DNA of 12,372 nucleotides from Coemansia sp. RSA 1804 (taxonomy: Eukaryota > Kickxellomycota > Kickxellomycetes > Kickxellales > Kickxellaceae), in assembly GCA_027578815.1 (NCBI GenBank), contig JANBTH010000712.1:1-12372 (forward strand). Direction: 5' to 3'. Each line of letters begins with the position of its first letter. Within the stretch, counting starts at the first letter, position 1. The translations under genes and the position numbers were made by a program. Below the pieces are notes generated by a model. It saw only the letters and a program-made list of their open reading frames with translations, was not told the origin of the DNA and searched no databases. This document shows, one piece after another, positions 6,203 through 12,372 of the stretch.

Positions 6203-8884
6203 ATGAGGTCGGGCCTCACTCTTCTTAGCCTGCTGCCGCTTGTCGCAGTGCAGGTTGCCGGGCTGACCAAGAGCCATGCGAGCGAGCAGTCTAGCAGCAT
6301 GACGGTTGGAGGCAGCAAGTTCAGCAGCGAGCACACAGTGCATCCAAAGGTGTTCAGCAGATACATGGCGGAAAGCGATACACCGCTAGCGGAGGACGAC
6401 GCTGAGGTTTCAAGCTACCAGCATCAGTTTGCTCACATCAAATGTGGGCCAAACAACGACGACATGAATGCAGAGGCCGAGGATGAGGCTGCAACCGCCG
6501 TCGTCCGCCACGGCGCCAAGGGCAAGAAGATGGTGGAGGTTGAGGTTGACTACAACCCAGAGGACATTTTCGAGTTCAAAAAGGACTACGCCAGCATGCC
6601 AAGCGACAGCAAGCGGGGCGACAGTTTCGAGCACCCAAGTGGGTTTACGCGCGATGTAGCCAACTACGACGCGTCGCAGGGCTACCCGCATTCCCAGGCA
6701 TACGACAACAATCCTTACTCGTCAAGCTCTAATGCTCCGTACCCTACGGCAGCGCCCTATGCAAGCAACAACTACCCGACCGAGAAGCACGGCGGATACC
6801 AGGCGCAGCAGCCAGCGTATGGTAACCAGGGAGCGCCGATGCCCTATGCTGCGATTGTTCCCGAGAACATGCCGCTGTCCCAGCTTATATACTCAATTCA
6901 GGCAGCAATGCAGTACACTGGTCAGCCAGCACCTGTGTACTCGGCAACAGCAGCACCAGTTTGCCCCTGTCCGCCGCAGCCGCCCTGCTGCCCGAGCAAC
7001 AAGCCCACACACACGGTGTACGTCTCGATAGAAACCAACTTTGCCAAACCTACGTGCCAGACGGTCTGCTGCACGGCGGAATGCGACAGCGACTCTGACG
7101 ATGAGTGCAAGCATGAGCATAAGCACAAGCACAAGCACGAACACAAGCACAAGCACAAGCATGGGCATAAGCATAAGCATGGCCACAAGCACAAGCACGA
7201 CTGCGATAACGACGACGACGACAAGAAGAAGAAGCCCTGTGTGTCGGAGATTGACGGGAAGGACTGTTTTGGACGGGCGGTTCTGTCGATAATCAACGAC
7301 GAGGAGGAAGGCGTGGCCACGATTGGCAAGAAGCTGTTTGCCAACTGCTGCCAGCAGAAGGCAGAAGAGAGTGGATCCGGCTCTGACTCTGACTCTGATT
7401 CGGAGCACGCGGTGATCCACAAGGCTGCCGAAAAGGAATCGCCATGCCCGACACATTCGTCGGAAAGCGAGTGCCACCACAAGCCAACGCACACTGCGTA
7501 TGAGGTTGTGGAGACCGAGTGCCACTGCGATGGCCACCGGTGCAAGAAAGGGTGCAAGTGCGGCGCCCATTGCACTTGTGGTGCTCATTGCACTTGTGGT
7601 GCTCATTGCACTTGCGGCGACAAGGACGACAACTACCACACCGTTGTTGTGACTGTTGATTCGTCCTGCTGCAAGAAGAAGCCCTCGGCAGCTGCTACCA
7701 CCCACACTGCCTACGAGTCCGTCGAGTGCCATCGCGAGCCGGTTAAGCATGCCTCCACCACCCACACCGTGTACGAGTCCGTTGAGGAGCACTGCGAGAA
7801 GAAGACCGCCCACTGCAACACCCACACGGTTTACGAGACAGTTGAGGAGCACTGCGAGAGCAAGCATTCCGACTGCAACACGCACACCGTGTACGAGAGC
7901 GTCGAATCCGAGTGCAAGCCCAACTGTGTGCATGGCATGCAGCGCGTAGAAGCGTGCCCAGCTCCCTGTGCCGGCGACGCGCACACTGTTCTGCAGTCCG
8001 TCGAGTCAAAGTGCGAATGCAAGCCAGCTCCTTCTTGCTGCAGCTCCCACACTGTGATTGAATCAGTCGAATGCCACTGCGAGCCCAAGCCAGTCGTCCC
8101 AACACACACCGTGATTGAGTCGGTTGAGAGCCACTTTGAACCAAAGCCAGTTGTCCCCACACACACCGTCATCGAGTCTGTCGAGGTCGGACACGAGAGG
8201 GAGAACCGCCACCACGAAGGCCCCACGCACACCGCGTACGCCTATGTGGGTCATGACGGCCACAGGAGCAACGTGGTTATCGAGTCTGTTGAGACCGCGC
8301 ATGAGTGTGCCAACACCCACTGCGAAGACCACGATCACGACGAAGATCACGATCATGACAAGGACTGCGACCATGACAAGGATTGCGACCATGACAAGGA
8401 CTGCGACGACGACAAAGCGCACAAGCGGAAGCGTAAGCACAAGCATGACCGCGATTGCGACCGCGACCATGACAAGGATCACGACAAGGACTGCGACCAT
8501 GACAAGGACTGCGATAATGACAAGGATCACGACCACGACAAGGATTGCGACGACGACAAAGAGCACAAGCGGAAGCGTAAGCACGATAAGAAGCGCAAGC
8601 ACAAACATGACCGCGACTGCGACCGCGACTGTGAAAAGGACCACGACAAGGACTGCGATAAGGAGCACAAGGAGGAGCACAAGGAGGAGCACAAGGAGGA
8701 GCACAAGGAGGAGCACAAGGAAGACCACGAGTGCTCCAGCTCATACTCGGATGTGCGTGCCGCTTCCACAAGCGACAATGACGCTGCCACAGCTACTGCT
8801 GAGTCTGCCTCTGCCGAATCTGCCGAGTCATCCAACGCCGAGGATGCTGCCGACGACGAGGATGCTGACGAACAAGACGCCTAA
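6203..8884 (+). CDS. Secreted Cys/His-rich multi-repeat protein, probable metal binder
   Basis: An 893-residue protein I do not recognise as a named family. Residues 1-20 are a clear signal peptide (Arg3, then a Leu/Val core ending in Ala-Gly). Residues 28-155 are acidic and unique; 156-250 are Tyr/Pro/Gln/Ala-rich; 254-263 hold CPCPPQPPCC. A His/Lys array (303-332) is followed by a compact unique segment (342-385) and a Ser/Asp run (391-401). A CxC module (440-471) follows. HTVYESVE-like strands recur from 270 to 697, then an Asp/His/Lys/Cys block (709-820), a KEEH tandem (821-842) and a Ser/Ala/Glu/Asp tail. My hand count is about 58 Cys and 87 His. There is no C-terminal GPI signal and no internal membrane span. 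Dibasic KR pairs at 137-138, 741-744, 789-792 and 797-798 could be Kex2 sites. Export is well supported; metal binding is inferred from composition. The ATG follows AAACC (A at -3), and the stop is TAA. Confidence 0.85.
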   Translation: MRSGLTLLSLLPLVAVQVAGLTKSHASEQSSSMTVGGSKFSSEHTVHPKVFSRYMAESDTPLAEDDAEVSSYQHQFAHIKCGPNNDDMNAEAEDEAATAVVRHGAKGKKMVEVEVDYNPEDIFEFKKDYASMPSDSKRGDSFEHPSGFTRDVANYDASQGYPHSQAYDNNPYSSSSNAPYPTAAPYASNNYPTEKHGGYQAQQPAYGNQGAPMPYAAIVPENMPLSQLIYSIQAAMQYTGQPAPVYSATAAPVCPCPPQPPCCPSNKPTHTVYVSIETNFAKPTCQTVCCTAECDSDSDDECKHEHKHKHKHEHKHKHKHGHKHKHGHKHKHDCDNDDDDKKKKPCVSEIDGKDCFGRAVLSIINDEEEGVATIGKKLFANCCQQKAEESGSGSDSDSDSEHAVIHKAAEKESPCPTHSSESECHHKPTHTAYEVVETECHCDGHRCKKGCKCGAHCTCGAHCTCGAHCTCGDKDDNYHTVVVTVDSSCCKKKPSAAATTHTAYESVECHREPVKHASTTHTVYESVEEHCEKKTAHCNTHTVYETVEEHCESKHSDCNTHTVYESVESECKPNCVHGMQRVEACPAPCAGDAHTVLQSVESKCECKPAPSCCSSHTVIESVECHCEPKPVVPTHTVIESVESHFEPKPVVPTHTVIESVEVGHERENRHHEGPTHTAYAYVGHDGHRSNVVIESVETAHECANTHCEDHDHDEDHDHDKDCDHDKDCDHDKDCDDDKAHKRKRKHKHDRDCDRDHDKDHDKDCDHDKDCDNDKDHDHDKDCDDDKEHKRKRKHDKKRKHKHDRDCDRDCEKDHDKDCDKEHKEEHKEEHKEEHKEEHKEDHECSSSYSDVRAASTSDNDAATATAESASAESAESSNAEDAADDEDADEQDA
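7109..7198 (+). repeat. His/Lys dipeptide array
   Basis: Codons 303-332 of the secreted protein alternate His with Lys, with two Glu and two Gly replacing Lys, giving 15 His in 30 residues. Codons are mostly AAG/CAC and AAG/CAT, so the DNA is a degenerate 6-base repeat prone to length change. Such alternating His tracts bind Zn, Ni or Cu in other proteins; here that is inference. Confidence 0.8.
7562..7618 (+). repeat. 18-bp tandem encoding Cys-Gly-Ala-His-Cys-Thr
   Basis: Three copies of a six-residue unit (GAHCTC, residues 454-472). The later copies are almost identical at the DNA level (repeated TGTGGTGCTCATTGCACT). With the preceding CHC (440-442) and CKC (451-453), this makes five CxC motifs and 12 Cys between residues 440 and 471. 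That spacing is typical of metallothionein-like metal-thiolate clusters. Confidence 0.8.
8327..8662 (+). repeat. Asp-His-Asp-Lys-Asp-Cys repeat block with a 144-bp duplication
   Basis: Residues 709-820 are built almost only from Asp, His, Lys, Arg, Cys and Glu, with DHDKDC as the commonest unit (18 bases). A larger unit of 48 codons is duplicated: the copy starting at 8393 (DKDCDDDKAHKRKRKH) recurs at 8537 (DKDCDDDKEHKRKRKH), the second with a six-residue insertion. The dense Asp plus His/Cys ligands would suit Ca, Mn or Zn binding. Confidence 0.8.
8663..8728 (+). repeat. 12-bp tandem encoding Glu-His-Lys-Glu
   Basis: GAGCACAAGGAG is repeated, with His at residues 822, 826, 830, 834, 838 and 842. 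The copies are nearly identical in DNA, so the copy number is likely variable between strains. The strict four-residue period would place His on one face of a helix. Confidence 0.8.
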
Positions 8885-9072
8885 GCCTTGGCTTTTGGAA
8901 CCGCAAAGTCACTCGCGACCTCCATTAGCTCACATTTCATTTTTCATATACTCTTCATTTATTTTAGCTACCAACTCTTTCCTTTTTTCATTCTAGTGCC
9001 TCTGTGCGGCGAATAGAATTATTTTGTGCATATATCGCACACCTCATACATCTCTATTGATATATTATCCTC

Positions 9073-9100
9073 CAAATTTTCCGTTCTGTTAGAAAATTTG
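9073..9100. repeat. Perfect 9-bp hairpin
   Basis: CAAATTTTC (9073-9081) and GAAAATTTG (9092-9100) are perfect inverted repeats around a 10-base loop, 189 bases after the stop of the secreted repeat protein. It would sit in or just beyond the 3' UTR. AU-rich, so only moderately stable. Confidence 0.45.
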
Positions 9101-9357
9101 TTGCGTGTTTCAAAAGCCAAGTGGAGCATGTGCAGATGCGGATAATCGTCTTATCATAATCTTCTAGCATTTCAATGGCACAAAAACTAATGGCTATTCC
9201 GCACATAATGAAGAACGACAGGAGATTTGTAATAAAAATAGAACATGATTTACATTGTCGAATTGTTTTGATCCAGCTTACATTCTTTCTCTCAGCTCAT
9301 ACATAGAAAATAAATAAATGAAACGACTGCGGCCACCATCTATTTTTCAATACTCCA

Positions 9358-9365
9358 TATAAATA
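9358..9365 (+). promoter_or_regulatory. TATA box of the aldo/keto reductase locus
   Basis: TATAAATA, 149 bases before the ATG at 9507. The leader between them contains no other ATG. The apparently intact promoter suggests that the gene was disabled recently, or is not disabled at all. Confidence 0.45.
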
Positions 9366-9506
9366 CAATCAAAGGAGAAGACCGCTACATTTTACAGACA
9401 AGAGTTGGGAGTATTTCCATTCAATATCAAACAGTCTCTCTATTTACATAGAAAATACCCAGTCTACTTTTTTTATAGCTTGTATTCTCCAAGTCAAAGC
9501 AAAAAA

Positions 9507-10508
9507 ATGTCTGCCATCCCAACTATTGAAATCGGCGTTCCTGGCAACAAGACGCGTGTACCGCGCATTGGTCTGGGCACAATGAGCATGTCGTATGTGT
9601 ATGGTGCCATCGATGACGAAGAGTCGGTCAAAGTCCTCAACCACGCCATTGACATTGGCTGCACTTTCTAGGACACATCAGATGTCTACGGCCTTGGACA
9701 AAACGAAAAGCTTCTCTCCCGCGTACTCAAGGATCGTCGTGATGAAGTGTTCCTGTGCACCAAATTCGGTATCACGTTCCGCCAGCCTGAACCTCACGAG
9801 AAGAGCAATTTCATTGAATATATCACGGGGTCCAATGGTAAACCCGAGTATGTGCGCAAGTGTATTGAGAACAGTCTTAAGAGCCTTGGCACAGACTATG
9901 TAGATTTGTACTACATGCACCGTATGGATCCAGCCACGCCAATTGAAGAGACTGTTGCTGCAATGGCTGAGCTGGTCAAGGAGGGGAAGGTGAAATACAT
10001 TGGTCTCTCCGAATGCACCCCCGAGGAGCTGCATCGTGCACACAAGATCCATCCCATTGCTTCTATTCAGATGGAGTATAGTGCGTGGTCCACACATATC
10101 GAGAAAAACGGAATACTTGACACCTGTCGCGAGCTTGGCGTTACTACGGTTGCTTACTCACCGCTTGGCCGCGGCTTCCTAACTGGCCAGATCCGCAGTT
10201 TCGACGATTTGTCAGAGGGTGATTGGCGCCGCACAAACCCACGCTTCAAACCCGAGCACTTTGAGAACAATCTGAAGCTTGTAGACGCAATGGAATCCAT
10301 GGCAAAAAAGCACAACTGCAAGCCTGGACAGCTGGGTCTTGCGTGGTTGCTCGCTCAAGAAGAAAATATGGTTGTTATTCCGGGAACCAAGAAAATAAAG
10401 TACTTAGACGAGAACGTTGCTGCTGGACACATCAAACTATCAGACGATGAACTGAAGGAGCTAAGGAGCCTCGTTGATAACGCAAATATCCAGGGAACCA
10501 GGTACTGA
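9507..10508 (+). pseudogene. Aldo/keto reductase interrupted by one in-frame TAG
   Basis: An NADPH-dependent aldo/keto reductase resembling the AKR13/AKR8 group (YakC, pyridoxal reductase), 334 codons including the final TGA. The ATG at 9507 follows an A-rich context. The frame is conserved from PRIGLGTMSMSYVYG onwards but carries TAG at codon 55 (9669-9671), in CTF-stop-DTSDVYG. Relatives have an aromatic residue just before DT, so TGG to TAG is the simplest change. The rest is intact: catalytic Asp56 and Tyr61 (DTSDVYG), Lys86 (CTKFG), His138 (YYMHRMD), the barrel segments and the cofactor segment PGTKKIKYLDEN (292-303). No intron explains the stop, because the residues on both sides are conserved, although TTTCTAG resembles a 3' splice site. 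Options are a recent pseudogene, an assembly error, an allele or stop-codon readthrough. The piece before the stop is only 54 residues and cannot work. Confidence 0.85.
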
Positions 10509-10909
10509 TATAGATAGAAAGATCACGTTTTCAACGAGCGGATTAATATAAAAGTAGATGAGGTGACGTGTCAATTCAATTTAATGGCACATGGGTTAAA
10601 ATGGTGGATTTCTTCATCCACTAACTTCAACACACGTCACAGCCCTCACAGTCATAATATTGATTTTTCCAAGCAATATCACGTGGAGAGACACTGAATG
10701 TTTTTTGTTTTAGCTAGAAATCAGAAGCGGGATTTATAAACAATAAATAAAGGGCGTTTTGTCAACAAATTACTGAAACTCTGTTCCTTGTCTTTTCTTT
10801 TCTTTTCCATTTCATTCACTCTGAATCGGCAGCAATCACAAAACTCAAAACCCACCAACGACCCCTTCTTTCTGTTGTATTTGTATTTGCGCTTCAATCC
10901 GCGGACAGA
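10509..10909. promoter_or_regulatory. Spacer and probable promoter of the acetyl-CoA transporter
   Basis: This holds an inverted repeat (10563-10640) and a CACGTG E-box (10680-10685). TATAAA (10735-10740) lies about 170 bases before the next ATG, and overlapping AATAAA motifs (10742-10751) may end the reductase transcript. A CTTTT-rich tract (about 10790-10808) lies in the leader, which contains no other ATG. Confidence 0.45.
10563..10640. repeat. Inverted TGACGTG sites enclosing a small hairpin
   Basis: GTGACGTGT (10563-10571) and ACACGTCAC (10632-10640) are perfect 9-base inverted copies. Each contains TGACG, the half-site core of CREB/ATF-type bZIP factors. Between them GTGGAT (10604-10609) and ATCCAC (10616-10621) form a six-base stem with a six-base loop, extendable by a G-T and a T-A pair. 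Confidence 0.45.
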
Positions 10910-12372
10910 ATGTCAAAAAAGACGCGGCGTCGCGGAAAAGACACCAGTAACAGCAATACACATTCAGCAATGGGCAGAGACAGCAACGAGGAAGAAAGCG
11001 CACATATGGACGTGGGAATAACAATTGGCAGCTCACGCGAGCATTCGCCGGAGCGCAAGTACGCGTTCCAGATCGAAGAGGACCCACGCAGCCACGACAC
11101 AGCTGGGGTTCTTGGGCGGACAGCACAAAAGTGGAGGCGACTGTACAACAACAAGGACTTTGGGAACATCGTGCTCCTAATATCGTTGTACTGGCTCCAG
11201 GGAATCCCCCTGGGACTCGCACACGGGAGCATCCCGTTCCTGCTGAAAGAAAAGCTGAGCTTTGCGCAGGTCGGGTTGTTCTCGTTGGCCGGGTACCCGT
11301 ATTCGCTGAAGCTGTTCTGGTCGCCATTCGTCGACTCGCTGTACAACCGGTCGTTTGGACGCAGAAAATCGTGGATCGTCCCGATCCAGCTTGCTCTTGC
11401 GCTGGCGTTCTGGTGGATGGGAACGCATATCGATTCGCTTGTACGCAACCCGGCCGACAGCATCCACGAGATCATGTACCTTTTCCTGTTGATCGTGTTC
11501 CTTGGTGCCACGCAGGATATCGCGGTTGACGGGTGGGCGCTCACTCTTCTTTCCAAGGAAAACCTATCGTACGCGTCCACGTGCCAGACGGTGGGAATCA
11601 ACTGCGGGTACTTTCTGTCGTTCACGGTGTTTCTTGCGCTCAACTCGGTGGAATTCAGCAACAAGTACATATTCAGCGAGCCCCGAGTGGAAGGGTTCCT
11701 GCAGCTAGGTCCTTACATGGCGTTCTGGGCGGCAATGTACGTGGTTGTCACGGCGTATCTGGCACTGTTTAAGGCGGAAGATGCGGAGGAATCTAGCGCG
11801 GGTGACGCAGATTACGGGATCGTTGAGACGTACAAGACGATCTGGCGGATCTGTAGACTGCCACATATGCAGCAGCTGATAGCAGTGCTGCTGTTTGCCA
11901 AGATCGGGTTCATCGCAAACGACTCGACCACGCAGCTGAAGCTGATCGAACGCGGATTGCACCGAGAGGACATGGCGCTTGCTGTTCTGATAGACTTTCC
12001 GGTGCAGATATTCTTCGGGTACTATGCGGCACGATGGAGTCAAGGAGCAAGCAAGATGCGGCCCTGGCGCATTGCCTTCATCCTCCGGCTGATGTGCGGC
12101 GTGCTCGCAATGGTAGTGGTGCACTACTTCCCACAGGGCGGTCTGACGCAGGGGTACTTTTATGCGGTGCTGGCAACCAACGTGGCGAGCTCCATGGCGA
12201 AAACCGTCCAGTTCGTCGGCATCTCCGCCTTCATCACGCAGATCGCCGACCCGGCCATCGGCGGCACCTACATGACGCTCCTTAACACGCTTAGCAACTT
12301 TGGCGGCACGTGGCCCGTGTTCTTCATCATGCGCGCAATCGACTACTTTTCAAGCGCATCGTGCGTGTTTCC
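10910..12372 (+). CDS. Acetyl-CoA transporter, AT-1/SLC33A1 family (3' end missing)
   Basis: A multipass membrane protein of the major-facilitator-like AT-1 family, which moves acetyl-CoA into the ER/Golgi lumen for acetylation. The frame runs open from ATG 10910 (A at -3) to the window edge, 487 codons plus two bases, with no intron or stop. Residues 1-85 are a polar cytosolic N-terminus with no signal peptide. Family motifs are clear: LQGIPLGL (96-103) and IPFLL, FGRRKSW (149-155), GATQDIAVDGWAL (199-211), YASTCQTVG, AKIGF, and IGGTYMTLLNTLSNFGG (450-466). About ten to eleven hydrophobic segments are visible, starting near 85. Compared with animal homologues, the last luminal loop and final membrane span (about 60-100 residues) lie beyond the window. 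Weak alternative start: the ATG at codon 21. Confidence 0.94.
   Translation, partial: MSKKTRRRGKDTSNSNTHSAMGRDSNEEESAHMDVGITIGSSREHSPERKYAFQIEEDPRSHDTAGVLGRTAQKWRRLYNNKDFGNIVLLISLYWLQGIPLGLAHGSIPFLLKEKLSFAQVGLFSLAGYPYSLKLFWSPFVDSLYNRSFGRRKSWIVPIQLALALAFWWMGTHIDSLVRNPADSIHEIMYLFLLIVFLGATQDIAVDGWALTLLSKENLSYASTCQTVGINCGYFLSFTVFLALNSVEFSNKYIFSEPRVEGFLQLGPYMAFWAAMYVVVTAYLALFKAEDAEESSAGDADYGIVETYKTIWRICRLPHMQQLIAVLLFAKIGFIANDSTTQLKLIERGLHREDMALAVLIDFPVQIFFGYYAARWSQGASKMRPWRIAFILRLMCGVLAMVVVHYFPQGGLTQGYFYAVLATNVASSMAKTVQFVGISAFITQIADPAIGGTYMTLLNTLSNFGGTWPVFFIMRAIDYFSSASCVF

Larger units (their letters stand above)
7007..8302 (+). repeat. About 13 degenerate HTVYESVE repeats
   Basis: Copies start with His at residues 270, 430, 479, 501, 521, 541, 561, 594, 616, 635, 654 and 676, with a His-less copy at 691-697. 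Four copies (501-561) have an exact 20-residue period, and three (616-654) a 19-residue period. Between the strands are Cys/His/Glu/Lys/Pro linkers such as CHCEPKPVVP. The alternating polar/hydrophobic pattern implies short beta strands, possibly stacked. Individual codons vary, so the array is older than the CxC tandem. Confidence 0.8.
8885..9404. other. Intergenic region, 3' end of the repeat gene and promoter of the reductase
   Basis: AT-rich with no gene. It contains a perfect hairpin (9073-9100) and several AT-rich potential poly(A) signals, such as AATAAA-like runs near 9230 and 9308. The TATA box at 9358-9365 belongs to the reductase locus. Confidence 0.45.

Noticed and set aside
6893..7984. 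Long minus-strand frame (363 codons) opposite the secreted repeat protein, Leu/Val-rich
   Set aside because: It is the antisense image of His/Lys and HTVYESVE codons. The apparent hydrophobic protein is a composition artefact with no domain.
8063..8728. Minus-strand Val/Leu-rich frame that could suggest a membrane protein
   Set aside because: It arises from antisense Asp/His/Lys codons in tandem repeats; it has no independent start context or homology.
7109..8728. CRISPR-like or satellite array
   Set aside because: The repeats are all in one coding frame and preserve residues with synonymous variation, so they are protein repeats.
8115..8996. Plus-strand frame of Thr/Met/Arg repeats overlapping the end of the repeat gene
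   Set aside because: It is an out-of-frame reading of the Asp/His/Lys/Cys repeats. The real frame has a signal peptide and coherent motifs.
9650..9671. An intron ending at TTTCTAG to remove the reductase stop
   Set aside because: Residues on both sides of the TAG are conserved and contiguous in the family, so an intron would delete essential barrel sequence.

Overview
The window looks like nuclear DNA of an intron-poor fungus. Four long reading frames are uninterrupted, genes sit on both strands, and spacers run from about 0.4 to 1 kb and are AT-rich. CT-rich leaders or TATA boxes precede several genes. A decayed FunK1-type (fungus-specific) protein kinase, a GLTSCR1-domain protein and a fungal-style secreted repeat protein all point to fungi. 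The lack of introns and the gene styles suggest an early-diverging lineage such as Kickxellomycotina (Coemansia-like). That placement is inference.

Layout. 1-350 is AT-rich with no clear gene. 351-1028 (+) is the ruin of a FunK1-like kinase. 1324-2280 (-) is an intact TesB/ACOT8-type acyl-CoA thioesterase ending in a PTS1-like Pro-Arg-Leu, so probably peroxisomal. 2281-3266 is the shared divergent promoter region, with two CACGTG E-boxes, an inverted CCAAT box and a cluster of palindromes. 3267-5156 (+) is a 629-residue protein with a C-terminal GLTSCR1 domain, a likely SWI/SNF-type chromatin remodeller subunit. 5157-6202 is non-coding, with a hairpin and a TATA box. 6203-8884 (+) is an 893-residue secretory protein made of Cys/His/Asp/Lys repeat modules. 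8885-9506 is non-coding with a 3' hairpin and a TATA box. 9507-10508 (+) is an aldo/keto reductase broken only by one in-frame TAG where the family has an aromatic residue. 10509-10909 is a spacer with an inverted repeat, an E-box and a TATA box. 10910 to the window end (+) is an acetyl-CoA transporter (AT-1/SLC33A1 family) cut by the window edge.

These are independent eukaryotic genes, not an operon. Two of them handle CoA thioesters (a peroxisomal thioesterase and an ER acetyl-CoA importer), but nothing in the sequence shows that they are co-regulated.

The best candidate for something undescribed is the 6203-8884 protein. It has a signal peptide and a metallothionein-like CxC module. It also carries a 30-residue His/Lys array, about thirteen copies of a His-Thr-Val-Tyr-Glu-Ser-Val-Glu motif, an Asp-His-Asp-Lys-Asp-Cys tail with dibasic processing sites, and a Lys-Glu-Glu-His tandem. 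A secreted metal-binding polymer or propeptide is a reasonable inference. The single-stop aldo/keto reductase is the second point of interest.
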